DNA of 64,000 bases, taken from NCBI RefSeq assembly GCF_025318105.1, contig NZ_JAOANI010000028.1:496001-560000 (forward strand), read 5' to 3'. The stretch's first letter is position 1; every line of letters starts with the position of its first letter. The notes under the pieces were generated by a model. The model searched no databases. It was not told the DNA's origin and saw only the letters and a list, made by a program, of their open reading frames with translations. Shown one piece after another: positions 1-8,999 of the stretch. The DNA is from Venatoribacter pacificus. Its GTDB lineage: Bacteria; Pseudomonadota; Gammaproteobacteria; Pseudomonadales; Oceanobacteraceae. The position numbers were made by a program, and so were the translations under genes.

Positions 1-1561
1 CGATTAACGGCAGTGCTTCGGCCCAGCGATCGGTGCGGTCGGCGAGGGTGTAGCCCAGAGCGTTCAGCGCTTCGGCGTGGTCCGGTCTGAGGCGGATAAC
101 TGTGCGCAGATCCTGTTCCAGTTTATTCAGGTCGCCGAGACGTTCAGCCAGCATGGCGCGGGTGTAAAGAAGATTGAGATCTTCCGGTGCCACGATCAGA
201 GCCTGGCTGATGAGTACCATGGCGTCTTCCGGTTGTCCGGCAGCCGATAGCAGGTCGACTTCTATGCGTACCAGTTCGCTGGACTGTTGAGGGAAGTCGC
301 CGCGCAGGTCATTCAGATAGCTGCGTGCCGCATCAATGCCCTGGGTTTCATTCAGCAGATAAGACGCTTTAAGGTGGGCTGCAAGAAACTCGCGGCCACT
401 GTTCACCTGCGCATATTGCTCAATCGCTGTGTCGAAATCTTCTTCCTCCTGGGCAATTTTACCCAGGTAGAAATGCGCTTCGTCGGTATGCGCTTGGCTC
501 GCTAACAGTTGATACAAGTGCTCTCGCGCCTGTTCACGCTGGCCAAGTTCTTCTTCCAGCAGAGCGAGGGACAGCAGAATGGCAGAATCTTCCGGGAAGT
601 TTTTGTGCAGCGCGGCAAACGCATCGCGGGCGCTGTCCATTTTTTGCTGCTCCAGCAGAATGCGGGCGCGCAGAACCTGGACGCCTTTGTGCTCGGGGTA
701 GTCGTCATGAACATCTTCGAGCCAGTCAATGGCGTCATCAGAGCGCTGCAGCAGCACCAGAATGCGGGCTTTCTGCAGGGCGGCACTTAAGTACGCCGGA
801 TTGCGCTGCAGGGCTTCTTCGATGTGCTTCAGTGCTTCCGGATACAAGCGCAGATGCTGTTCCATAATCCCGCGGGCATACCAGACCGAAGGGTTTTCCG
901 GGTATTTGTTGGTCAGAAGCTGAAACTGCGACAGCAATACCTGTTGTTGTTCCATCGGCAGCTGACCGGCATTGGCGGCCAGGTAGTCAAACTGACTGAC
1001 GCCTGCCAGATCCTGCAAAATTTCCAGCTCTTTCAGTGCCTGGCTGAACTGACCTTGCTCCATCAGCAGTTGCGCAGCGGCCTGATGGGCGGCGGGATTT
1101 TCAGGTTCTTCTTCCAGCCAGATCGAAACGGCTTCGGCTGCGTGAGAGTCGCTGCCAACGTATTGGGCAATGCGTGCGGCGCGTTCGGCAATGGCCGGGT
1201 CGCGGGTCGTACGTGCCTGATCCATATAGTTGTAGAGCGAAATATCAAAGCGCTGGCGCTGTCCAGCCATTTCCGCAACCAGCAGGGAATACAGTGTTGC
1301 AGCCGGAATCGGGCGATATACCGGCTCGGCCAGGGTGTCTGTTGGTGAGCGGGTTTGATAATGAATATTTTGCTGGGATTGATTATCCGCCGGTGCCGTT
1401 TGCTGCACCTGTGGTGAGGCTGATTGGCCGAAACTGGCACACCCCGGGAGGACGATGACGGCCGAAAACAGCGGCGCCAGCCACAGACCCGTGCGCAACA
1501 CAGCAGACAAAGATGGGCGGTCAGACGGGGTACGGCGGGACTCGCGGATGTAAAAAAACAT
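1..1561 (-). CDS. TPR-repeat lipoprotein (C-terminus beyond left edge)
   Basis: The reverse-strand frame is open from an ATG at 1561 to the left edge, so the protein is at least 520 residues and incomplete. The N-terminus has a hydrophobic stretch ending in a lipobox (VLPGC, lipidated Cys near residue 41), so the mature protein is probably membrane-anchored and periplasmic. The rest is helical with many TPR-like units, such as PENPSVWYARGIMEQHL, and the window ends in ALNALGYTLADRTDRWAEAL, typical of the TPR lipoprotein encoded beside lolB and hemA in Pseudomonas-type genomes. It diverges from hemA across about 264 bases. Function is unknown; TPR lipoproteins usually scaffold envelope complexes. 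Family and context are well supported; the specific role is inference. Confidence 0.85.
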   Translation of the reverse strand, partial: MFFYIRESRRTPSDRPSLSAVLRTGLWLAPLFSAVIVLPGCASFGQSASPQVQQTAPADNQSQQNIHYQTRSPTDTLAEPVYRPIPAATLYSLLVAEMAGQRQRFDISLYNYMDQARTTRDPAIAERAARIAQYVGSDSHAAEAVSIWLEEEPENPAAHQAAAQLLMEQGQFSQALKELEILQDLAGVSQFDYLAANAGQLPMEQQQVLLSQFQLLTNKYPENPSVWYARGIMEQHLRLYPEALKHIEEALQRNPAYLSAALQKARILVLLQRSDDAIDWLEDVHDDYPEHKGVQVLRARILLEQQKMDSARDAFAALHKNFPEDSAILLSLALLEEELGQREQAREHLYQLLASQAHTDEAHFYLGKIAQEEEDFDTAIEQYAQVNSGREFLAAHLKASYLLNETQGIDAARSYLNDLRGDFPQQSSELVRIEVDLLSAAGQPEDAMVLISQALIVAPEDLNLLYTRAMLAERLGDLNKLEQDLRTVIRLRPDHAEALNALGYTLADRTDRWAEALPLI

Positions 1562-1825
1562 ATAAAGAGAAGACCTGATGATTCGGATGCCAATAGGAGA
1601 TAGCGCATGCTATTTAGGGTCAGATAGCGATTTAAGTCAAAGATTTCAGCGGCAAAGCCGCGGCCAGATGTTTATAATCCCCGCTTTTGCACAGCCGCCA
1701 CCTGTTGTGATGCGCAGATGTACTGAGAAGTTGCAGTACTGACTGACGTATTCCGGCAGGTCAGGCACTCTGCCGGCGACAATGGTTGCCGGTACAGGTT
1801 GAAAGCGGGAGCAGCGTCAGTCGAC

Positions 1826-3112
1826 ATGGGTATTTGGGCACTGGGGATTAACCATAAAACAGCACCGGTTGCTGTGCGTGAACGTGTAGCCTTCGATCCG
1901 GCGTCGATGTCGGACGTGTTGAGCGAAGTGCAGGCGCTGGATCCGGTGTCTGAGGTAGTGATCCTGTCGACCTGCAACCGCACCGAAATATATTGCTCAG
2001 CCGATGAGTTGCATGAAGACGTTATCGTCGACTGGCTGGCCCGTCATCATGACATTGACCGCCGCGACCTTGATTCCGCGCTCTACTGCCTGACCAGTGA
2101 GCAGGCCGTACAACACACCATGCGCGTTGCCAGTGGTCTGGATTCACTGGTGCTGGGCGAGCCGCAGATTCTCGGTCAAATGAAATCCGCTTTTGCGGTC
2201 GCGCAGGAAGCCGGTACCGTAGGCTCCGAACTCGGCCGCTTGTTCCGCCAGACCTTTTCCATTGCCAAACGCGTACGTACCGACACGGCTATCGGCGAGA
2301 ACCCGGTGTCGGTCGCCTTTGCGGCGGTGCGTATGGCGCAGCATATTTTTGCCGATATGGCCAACAGCCGTGCGCTGCTGATTGGTGCCGGGGAAACCAT
2401 CGAACTGGTTGCCCGTCATCTGTATCAGGCCGGAGTGCGCGACATTATTGTCGCCAACCGCACCCTGGCGCGGGCGCAGAATCTGGCGCAGGAGTTTCAT
2501 GCCGAAGCGGTGCTGTTGGAAGATATTCCCAATGTACTGTCCCGCGCCGATATCGTGATTTCCTCCACCGCCAGTCCGTTGCCGATTCTGGGCAAGGGCA
2601 TGGTGGAAAAAGCGCTGAAAAAGCGCCGCCATAAACCGATGTTTATGGTCGATATTGCGGTGCCGCGCGATATTGAAGAAGAAGTCGGCGAGCTGTCGGA
2701 TGTCTACCTCTACTCGGTGGATGATCTGCGCAGCATCATCGAAGAAAACGTGCGTTCGCGTGAAGACGCTGCGCGTCAGGCCGAAGAGCTGATTCTCTCC
2801 GGCGTCGACCATTTTATGCGCGAGCTGAAAGCGCTGGATGCGGTGCAGACCCTCACCGACCTGCGCAGCAGCATTGATGTGCTGCGTGAAGAACAGCTCA
2901 GCAAAGCGCTGAAACAACTTGAAAACGGTGCCGATGCGGAAAAAGTGTTGCGCCAGTTTGCCCATACCTTCAGTAATAAGGTGCTGCACGCACCAACCAC
3001 TGCGCTGCGCAAAGCTGGTGCTGAAGGCCGTCTGGAAGTGCTCGACTGGACCCGCGAACTGTTCAGCCTGAACAGCCATCCGGCGCCATCCTCCTCTGCT
3101 GATACCGAATAA
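1826..3112 (+). CDS. hemA: Glutamyl-tRNA reductase
   Basis: Reduces glutamyl-tRNA(Glu) to glutamate-1-semialdehyde with NADPH, the first committed step of C5-pathway tetrapyrrole synthesis in the cytoplasm. The protein (428 aa) starts MGIWALGINHKTAPV and has the catalytic Cys at residue 50 in LSTCNRTEIYC, followed by SGLDSLVLGEPQILGQ, a Rossmann segment (ALLIGAGETIELVARHL) and a helical dimerisation tail. An upstream in-frame TTG at 1799 would add nine residues, but the ATG at 1826 gives the normal family N-terminus and has a purine-rich GGGAG upstream. It is the first gene of a tight run with prfA (3 bases), prmC and moeB, the order seen in many gammaproteobacteria. Confidence 0.97.
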   Translation: MGIWALGINHKTAPVAVRERVAFDPASMSDVLSEVQALDPVSEVVILSTCNRTEIYCSADELHEDVIVDWLARHHDIDRRDLDSALYCLTSEQAVQHTMRVASGLDSLVLGEPQILGQMKSAFAVAQEAGTVGSELGRLFRQTFSIAKRVRTDTAIGENPVSVAFAAVRMAQHIFADMANSRALLIGAGETIELVARHLYQAGVRDIIVANRTLARAQNLAQEFHAEAVLLEDIPNVLSRADIVISSTASPLPILGKGMVEKALKKRRHKPMFMVDIAVPRDIEEEVGELSDVYLYSVDDLRSIIEENVRSREDAARQAEELILSGVDHFMRELKALDAVQTLTDLRSSIDVLREEQLSKALKQLENGADAEKVLRQFAHTFSNKVLHAPTTALRKAGAEGRLEVLDWTRELFSLNSHPAPSSSADTE

Positions 3113-3115
3113 ACC

Positions 3116-4201
3116 ATGAAAAGCTCGATTCTTAATAAACTCGAACACCTGCGCGATCGTTATGAAGAGGTCGGACACCTGTTGTCTGAGCCGGATGCCG
3201 CCAACGACCAGGACCGTTTCCGCAAGCTGTCGAAGGAATACGCCGATCTCGAAGTGATTGCCCAGACCTACAGCGATTATGAGCAGGCCGGCGCCGATCT
3301 GGCCGAAGCCAAAGCGCTGGCCGCCGACCCCGATCCGGACATGCGCGCCATGGGGGAGGAAGAAGAGCAGGCCGCCAGCGAACGCCTTGAGCAGCTGGCC
3401 GCTGAGCTGGAAATTCTGCTGTTACCGAAAGATCCGGACGACAGCCGCAACGTAATGGTCGAAATCCGTGCCGGTACCGGCGGTGACGAAGCCGCGATTT
3501 TTGCCGGTGATCTGTACCGTATGTACACCCGCTTTGCTGAAACGCTGGGCTGGCGCACCGAATTAATGAGCGCCAGCGAAGGCGAGCATGGCGGTTTTAA
3601 AGAGGTGATTACCCGCATCTCTGGCACCGATGTGTATTCGCGGCTGAAGTTTGAATCCGGCGTTCATCGTGTGCAGCGCGTCCCGGAAACAGAAAGCCAG
3701 GGTCGTATTCATACCTCCGCCTGCACTGTGGCAGTGATGCCTGAAGTCGACAGCGAAGAAGAGATCGACATCAACAAGAACGATCTGCGCATCGACACCT
3801 TCCGCGCCTCCGGGGCCGGTGGTCAGCACATTAACAAAACCGACTCGGCTATTCGTGTAACGCACTTACCCACCGGTCTGGTGGTGGAGTGTCAGGACGA
3901 GCGTTCGCAGCATAAAAACCGCGCTAAGGCGCTGGCGGTATTGGCCACGCGTCTGCGTGATGCGCAGCGTCAGGCGGCCCATGCCGAACAGGCGGCGACG
4001 CGTAAAAGTCTGGTCGGCTCCGGCGATCGTTCTGAACGTATCCGCACCTATAACTATCCGCAGGGGCGGGTTACCGATCACCGCATCAACCTGACGCTGT
4101 ATAAGCTTGATGAAATTGTGCAGGGCGATCTGACCCCGGTGATTGAGCCGTTAATCCGCGAGCATCAGGCAAACCTGCTGGCTGAGATGGCAGGCGGCTG
4201 A
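3116..4201 (+). CDS. prfA: Peptide chain release factor 1
   Basis: Reads UAA and UAG stop codons and triggers peptidyl-tRNA hydrolysis on the ribosome. At 361 residues it has the normal RF1 length: N-terminal helical domain, PCRF domain (about 70-190), codon-recognition tripeptide PET at 190-192 (PAT in E. coli) within VQRVPETESQGRIHTS, and the catalytic GGQ at 235-237 in GAGGQHINKTDSAIR. The gene begins three bases after the hemA stop and its TGA overlaps the prmC ATG by one base, so prmC is probably translationally coupled. That fits because PrmC methylates the GGQ glutamine of this protein. Confidence 0.98.
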   Translation: MKSSILNKLEHLRDRYEEVGHLLSEPDAANDQDRFRKLSKEYADLEVIAQTYSDYEQAGADLAEAKALAADPDPDMRAMGEEEEQAASERLEQLAAELEILLLPKDPDDSRNVMVEIRAGTGGDEAAIFAGDLYRMYTRFAETLGWRTELMSASEGEHGGFKEVITRISGTDVYSRLKFESGVHRVQRVPETESQGRIHTSACTVAVMPEVDSEEEIDINKNDLRIDTFRASGAGGQHINKTDSAIRVTHLPTGLVVECQDERSQHKNRAKALAVLATRLRDAQRQAAHAEQAATRKSLVGSGDRSERIRTYNYPQGRVTDHRINLTLYKLDEIVQGDLTPVIEPLIREHQANLLAEMAGG

Positions 4202-5070
4202 TGATTTCTGGTCCGGTGTCTGTGCTGAGCATTGAAACCTGGTTAGCAGAAGCGCGGACGCAGCTGGAAGCCGGCTCTGACAGTGCCCGTCTGGATGCCG
4301 AATTGCTGCTCGCCCATGTACTGCAGCAGAGCCGTACCTGGCTTTACACCTGGTCTGACCGGTTATTGAGCGCAGAGCAGCAACAGGCGGCGGATGCCTT
4401 ACTGGCGCGGCGGCTGGCCGGTGAGCCGGTGGCCTATCTGCTGGGCGAACGGGATTTCTGGTCGCTCAGCCTGAATGTGAACCCATCAACCTTAATTCCG
4501 CGGCCCGATACCGAAACTCTGGTGGAGTGGGCGCTGGAATTACCCTTGCCGGCCAACAGCCGGGTGCTCGATTTAGGTACAGGCACTGGGGCGATTGCCT
4601 TGGCGCTGGCCTCTGAACAACCTTCGTGGCAGGTATCCGGTGTTGATTTTAATGCCGATGCGGTGGCGCTGGCGCAGGCGAATGCGGCTCGTAATCAGCT
4701 TGCGCGTGTCAGTTTTATGCAGTCGGACTGGTACAGCGCCGTCAGCGGCGATTTCGATCTGATCGTCAGCAATCCCCCTTATATCGATGAAGACGATGAG
4801 CACCTCGCGCAGGGTGATGTGCGCTTTGAACCACGCTCGGCGCTGGTGGCTGATAACCATGGCCTGAGTGATCTGGCGCTGATTATTGACCGTGCGCCGG
4901 GTTTCTTGCGCGCCAATGGCTGGCTGTTGCTGGAGCACGGTTATCAGCAGGCCGATGCGGTGTGTGAGTTATTGCGCGCCCGCGGTTTTGCTGAGGTAAG
5001 CAATCGCCGCGACCTCGGTGGCCAGCCACGCATCAGTGGTGGCCGCTGGCCGCAGCAGGTGATGGGATAA
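4201..5070 (+). CDS. prmC: Release factor glutamine methyltransferase
   Basis: N5-methylates the glutamine of the GGQ motif in RF1/RF2 using S-adenosylmethionine. The 289-residue protein has the N-terminal helical domain (LDAELLLAHVL, about 30-40), the SAM-binding motif VLDLGTGTGAIALALA (about 122-137) and the catalytic NPPY at 191-194 in IVSNPPYIDEDDEH. It overlaps the prfA stop by one base and is followed without a gap by moeB. Both family and context support the call. Confidence 0.97.
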   Translation: MISGPVSVLSIETWLAEARTQLEAGSDSARLDAELLLAHVLQQSRTWLYTWSDRLLSAEQQQAADALLARRLAGEPVAYLLGERDFWSLSLNVNPSTLIPRPDTETLVEWALELPLPANSRVLDLGTGTGAIALALASEQPSWQVSGVDFNADAVALAQANAARNQLARVSFMQSDWYSAVSGDFDLIVSNPPYIDEDDEHLAQGDVRFEPRSALVADNHGLSDLALIIDRAPGFLRANGWLLLEHGYQQADAVCELLRARGFAEVSNRRDLGGQPRISGGRWPQQVMG

Positions 5071-5847
5071 ATGATGAACGATCAGCAGTTACTGCGTTAC
5101 TCGCGCCATCTTCTGTTACCGCAGCTGGATATTGACGGGCAGCAGGCGCTGCTCGATGCCCATGTGATGATTATCGGTCTCGGCGGTCTTGGCTGCCCGG
5201 TGCTGCAGTATCTGGCGGCCAGCGGTGTTGGTCGGCTCAGTCTGGTCGACGATGATCGTGTTGAACTGTCGAATCTGCAGCGTCAGACCGCTCACGGTAG
5301 TGCTGATATCGGCCTGCTGAAAGTCGAATCTGCTGCTGCTGAAGTGCAGCGGTTAAACCCGGATGTGCAAGTAGTTACTCACGCTGTGCGGGCCAATGCT
5401 GACTGGCTGATGGCGCAGTTGTCCGCTGTGGGTGATGCGCAGGAAGAGCAGGTAAAAGTGGATCTGGTCATCGACTGCAGTGATAACAGCAAGGTGCGCT
5501 ATGACCTCAATCGCGCCTGTATCGCGCACTCGGTGCCCTGGGTGTCGGGTGCTGCGGTTGGGCTGAATGGTCAGATAACGCTGTTTGATCCACGTCAGAC
5601 GGATGCCCCCTGTTATCGCTGTCTCTATCCCAGCCTGGATAATCAGCAGCTCAGCTGTGCCGAAAGCGGGGTTTTGTCACCGCTGGTCGGGATTATCGGC
5701 GCCATGCAGGCGCTGGAAGCACTGAAAGTGTTGGCGGGCATCGGCGAAAGCCTGAGTGGCCGCCTGCTGACCTTCGATGCTTTGCAGGGCGAGTGGCGGC
5801 GCTGGGGCATCAGCCGCAATCCTTCCTGCTCCGACTGCCAGAACTGA
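5071..5847 (+). CDS. moeB: MoeB/ThiF/HesA family adenylyltransferase
   Basis: E1-like enzyme that adenylates the C-terminal glycine of a ubiquitin-like sulfur carrier (MoaD for molybdopterin; ThiS in related proteins). Of 258 residues, the start MMNDQQLLRYSRHLLLPQLD is typical. The nucleotide-binding glycine motif IIGLGGLGCPVLQYLAASG lies near residue 33, VDDDRVELSNLQRQ follows, and zinc-ligand cysteines occur as CYRC and near the C-terminus as CSDC. It begins directly after the prmC TAA. In Pseudomonas-type genomes this position is called moeB. ThiF or HesA specificity cannot be excluded, since no moa or thi gene lies next to it. Confidence 0.88.
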   Translation: MMNDQQLLRYSRHLLLPQLDIDGQQALLDAHVMIIGLGGLGCPVLQYLAASGVGRLSLVDDDRVELSNLQRQTAHGSADIGLLKVESAAAEVQRLNPDVQVVTHAVRANADWLMAQLSAVGDAQEEQVKVDLVIDCSDNSKVRYDLNRACIAHSVPWVSGAAVGLNGQITLFDPRQTDAPCYRCLYPSLDNQQLSCAESGVLSPLVGIIGAMQALEALKVLAGIGESLSGRLLTFDALQGEWRRWGISRNPSCSDCQN

Positions 5848-6047
5848 CGCTTCCGTCCGACAAATCTGTCATCCTGTGTTTTTTTGTATTGCTTTCTGCG
5901 CTGGTCGCTACCAGAGACAGCGGTTGAAATTCTCTGTGAATTCAATCGCTTTGCGCAATTAATTCTACTTTATGCTTATGTAGTAATATTTGGCCTCTGT
6001 TTTGCTCCTTATCTGTCACTTCGACAATAACAAGCATGAGGCAGACT

Positions 6048-7328
6048 ATGGCCAGAGTTATCGTATTAGGTGCCGGTACCGGTGGTATGGCAGGCGCGTA
6101 TGAAATCCGCGAAATCCTGAACAAGGAGCATCAGGTTACGGTCATCAACGAACGGGAAGACTTCCAGTTTGTTCCCTCCAACCCCTGGATTGCGGTTGGC
6201 TGGCGCGAGCGGCCGGAAATCAGTTTTCCTATCCGCCAGTATCTGGAAAAGAAAGGCATTGAGTTTATTGCCTCGGCCGTGATTACCATTGATCCGAAAA
6301 CAAACCAGCTGACGTTAGCCAATGGCGATGTAGAAGCCTATGACTATCTGGTGATCTGCACCGGCCCGAAACTGAACTTTGCCGCAGTTGAGGGCGCTGG
6401 CCCTCATGGCGGTTTTACCCAATCGGTGTGTTCACTGGATCATGCCGAAACCTGTTATGACAATGTTAAAGCCATGATTTCCGAACCGGGCGCGGCGATT
6501 GTTGGTGCCATGCCGGGTGCTTCCTGTTTTGGTCCTGCTTATGAGTACGCCTTTATTCTTGATAAAGAACTGCGTAACAAAAAAGTCCGTGACCGTATTC
6601 CTATGACCTATGTGACCAGTGAGCCTTACATTGGCCATCTGGGCTTGGGCGGTGTGGGGGATTCCAAATCGATGCTGGAAAGCGAGTTGCGTAACCGTCA
6701 CATCAAGTGGATCACCAATGCCAAGGTGACCAAAGTGGCTGACGGCATGATGTATGTCGATGAGATGAACGACGATGGTTCGCTGAAAAAACAGCACGAG
6801 TTGCCGTTTAAGCATTCCATGATGTTGCCATCGTTTGCCGGGGTTGATCCGGTGGCAGCGGTGGAAGGTCTGGTGAACCCGAAAGGTTTTGTCATCATCG
6901 ATGAATTCCAGCGCAACCCAACCTACAAAAATATTTTCTCAGCGGGTGTGTGTGTTGCCATTCCACCGGTAGAAGAAACGCCGGTTCCGACCGGTACGCC
7001 GAAAACCGGTTATATGATCGAATCCATGATGACTGCGATTGCGCATAATCTGGCGGCTGACCTGGATGGCAAAGGTGAAGCCAATGCCCGTGGAACCTGG
7101 AATGCAATCTGTCTGGCGGATATGGGAGACACCGGAGCCGCTTTTGTCGCCATTCCGCAGATTCCGCCACGTAACGTTACCTGGTTCAAAAAAGGTAAGT
7201 GGGTGCATCTGGCGAAAATTGCTTTTGAAAAATATTTCATTCGTAAAATGAAAACCGGCTCCAGTGAACCGATTTATGAAAAATACACATTAAAAGCACT
7301 GGGTATCAACCGTCTAAAGGATGAGTAA
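6048..7328 (+). CDS. sqr: Sulfide:quinone oxidoreductase
   Basis: FAD protein of the pyridine nucleotide-disulfide oxidoreductase superfamily, expected to oxidise sulfide at the membrane and pass electrons to quinone. The protein (426 aa) starts with a dinucleotide-binding motif (VIVLGAGTGGMAGAYEI) and has three cysteines at C128, C160 and C355. The first two are 32 residues apart, the spacing I recall for the catalytic cysteines of well-studied SQRs, and C160 sits in GASCFGPAYEY. The C-terminal part is amphipathic (WVHLAKIAFEKYFIRKMK), which suits monotopic membrane attachment. The ATG at 6048 is preferred over 6036 because GAGG lies six bases before it. No other sulfur-oxidation gene is adjacent. 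The subtype is not assigned. Confidence 0.85.
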   Translation: MARVIVLGAGTGGMAGAYEIREILNKEHQVTVINEREDFQFVPSNPWIAVGWRERPEISFPIRQYLEKKGIEFIASAVITIDPKTNQLTLANGDVEAYDYLVICTGPKLNFAAVEGAGPHGGFTQSVCSLDHAETCYDNVKAMISEPGAAIVGAMPGASCFGPAYEYAFILDKELRNKKVRDRIPMTYVTSEPYIGHLGLGGVGDSKSMLESELRNRHIKWITNAKVTKVADGMMYVDEMNDDGSLKKQHELPFKHSMMLPSFAGVDPVAAVEGLVNPKGFVIIDEFQRNPTYKNIFSAGVCVAIPPVEETPVPTGTPKTGYMIESMMTAIAHNLAADLDGKGEANARGTWNAICLADMGDTGAAFVAIPQIPPRNVTWFKKGKWVHLAKIAFEKYFIRKMKTGSSEPIYEKYTLKALGINRLKDE

Positions 7329-7772
7329 GCAAACAATAACCCAGGGCACCTCTGAATCATGCGGTGCCCGCAGGGCGTTGGCTGCAAAGCGCTTTGACGG
7401 TGTGTTGTCGATTTTATAAAGCACTCGCCATTCACTTCAATCGACGCCTTGTCAAAAGCACTCTGCAGCACTCACGCGTAGCGGCGCAGAATTATTCACA
7501 GTTGCCTCAGATTAAACTCATTAATTTTGGGGGGCTCAGAGAATTAAATAAATAGTGTCTCTGTTATATAGCGATCTGGCTTATATTGACCAGATCGCTA
7601 ACACACTCCTGTTAATATCTGTACATCCAAAAGTATAGTTTTGAATATACGTCTTTTGATTTAGTAAATATTCTTTATATTAATATGGACTTATATCCTG
7701 CACTGCGTTGATTTCCGCTGCTCTGTAGATCATGCTGCCGTTATATCAAGGAAATCGGACGAGATTCAGGCT
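7329..7772. other. AT-rich intergenic region with two inverted repeats
   Basis: No convincing gene in these 444 bases. A stem GGGCACC/GGTGCCC lies at 7345-7369 without a following T run; 15 bases of it (7343-7357) recur as a reverse complement at 31967-31981. A second, perfect 10-bp stem lies at 7570-7599. The stretch 7610-7710 is strongly AT-rich and probably holds the promoter of the next operon; no single promoter stands out. Confidence 0.5.
7570..7599. promoter_or_regulatory. Perfect 10-bp inverted repeat
   Basis: AGCGATCTGG and CCAGATCGCT are separated by ten bases. No T run follows on either side, so a plain intrinsic terminator is unlikely. It lies about 170 bases upstream of the methyltransferase/tail-collar operon and could be an operator or an mRNA hairpin. 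Function is inferred only from symmetry and position. Confidence 0.4.
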
Positions 7773-8999
7773 ATGGATACGGCACTACGGCAACGCAATG
7801 TTCAGGCAACATTATTGTCAGAAGATCACAATTCTGAGCAAATATTTTTATATCATCCTTCGTTATTAGCCTCTCTTAATCAGCAATTACGAACCTCACT
7901 GACATCTGTCAGTAGCGAGTCAGAAAAAAACTGGCCTGAGCGTATAAGTAATGTCTTATTAAATAGTGTTAGCCATGTCGTCAGTAATTCTTCTGATATT
8001 AATTTATTTCAGCAATGTTTTCAGGAGCTTACAGGTTTTTATTGTTCTCTGGATATTCCTGCCCCCTTACGCCAGCGACAATTTATTAATAATAATGGCT
8101 TAGTTATGTCGCCGGACTATGCGATCCGTACGGTATTGGACAGTGCCCGTGTCGGAACTTTCTGGCAGGCGCTGAGCAGTATTTTACCGCAGTACGCCGA
8201 GCGTGAGTGTCATCTGGTATATCCGGCCTGTGGCCCCTTTGCACCACTGTTGTTGCCGGTTTTGCATTATTTGCGTGAACAGCAACTATTGCCGGAAAAT
8301 TTGCAGGTCACATTAATCGACATTCATCCGGCAGCGATTCAAAGCCTGGCCGCGCTGGTTGAAAGTTTGCAGCTTCAGGAGATGGTAAAGGTTCTGCATC
8401 AGGATGCCTGTGACTACCAGGCAGAGAATGGCAGTGTTGATATTTTGCTGGTGGAAGCCATGCAGCACGGTCTTAGCCGTGAAGGGCACCTGAATATTTG
8501 CCAGCATTTTGCTCCGCTACTGGCTGAAGATGCCTTGTTATTACCGGAAAAAATCAGCATCCGCGCAGTGCTGACACAGGCAGATGATGAATTCCCGGCC
8601 AAACCACGGGCGGCGGGCGAAAGAAATACTCAGCGTGTTGATATTGGTCCTGTGCTGGAGTTGAGCCGCGAAAGTCTGCGGCAGCTGGATCTTGTCCGTC
8701 TGAATGATGGCAGCGAGCTTATCCGCTGTCAGCAGGTTCAGGTGCCCGCCGATTTAGATACGACCATTGAACATATTCTGCTGCTCACTACCGAGATGCA
8801 GGTTTATCAGGATCTTTCTGTCACAGAGTACGCTTCTGGTATCACCCATCCGTTGCCGGATCTGAGTGTCTGCATTGGTTTTGAACCACATAATCCACAG
8901 CCTGGTGATTTACTGATAAAACCGGGCGACAGCATTCTTTTTTATTACCGCAAACAAGGACTTCCCGGTTTTCTGCCGGTGTATGTGGAGCCTGCATGA
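7773..8999 (+). CDS. PRMT-like class I SAM-dependent methyltransferase
   Basis: The protein is 408 aa with no signal peptide. A class I SAM-binding core is visible: motif I LVYPACGPFAPLLLPVL (about 148-164), acidic strand VTLIDIHPAAIQSL (about 179-192), then VDILLVEAMQHGLSREGHL. In that last segment two glutamates, E228 and E237, are nine residues apart, like the double-E loop of protein arginine methyltransferases, and PEKISIRAVLT follows as in the PRMT strand after that loop. The N-terminal 130 residues match nothing I recognise and are AT-rich in codon use. The C-terminal part may be a beta-domain. Its stop overlaps the next start (ATGA), so the two are probably coupled. PRMT-like is my inference from motif spacing; other O- or N-methyltransferases are possible. 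Confidence 0.6.
   Translation: MDTALRQRNVQATLLSEDHNSEQIFLYHPSLLASLNQQLRTSLTSVSSESEKNWPERISNVLLNSVSHVVSNSSDINLFQQCFQELTGFYCSLDIPAPLRQRQFINNNGLVMSPDYAIRTVLDSARVGTFWQALSSILPQYAERECHLVYPACGPFAPLLLPVLHYLREQQLLPENLQVTLIDIHPAAIQSLAALVESLQLQEMVKVLHQDACDYQAENGSVDILLVEAMQHGLSREGHLNICQHFAPLLAEDALLLPEKISIRAVLTQADDEFPAKPRAAGERNTQRVDIGPVLELSRESLRQLDLVRLNDGSELIRCQQVQVPADLDTTIEHILLLTTEMQVYQDLSVTEYASGITHPLPDLSVCIGFEPHNPQPGDLLIKPGDSILFYYRKQGLPGFLPVYVEPA

Noticed and set aside
2144..3178. 344-codon frame antisense to hemA
   Set aside because: Shadow of the strongly conserved hemA frame; no start signal.
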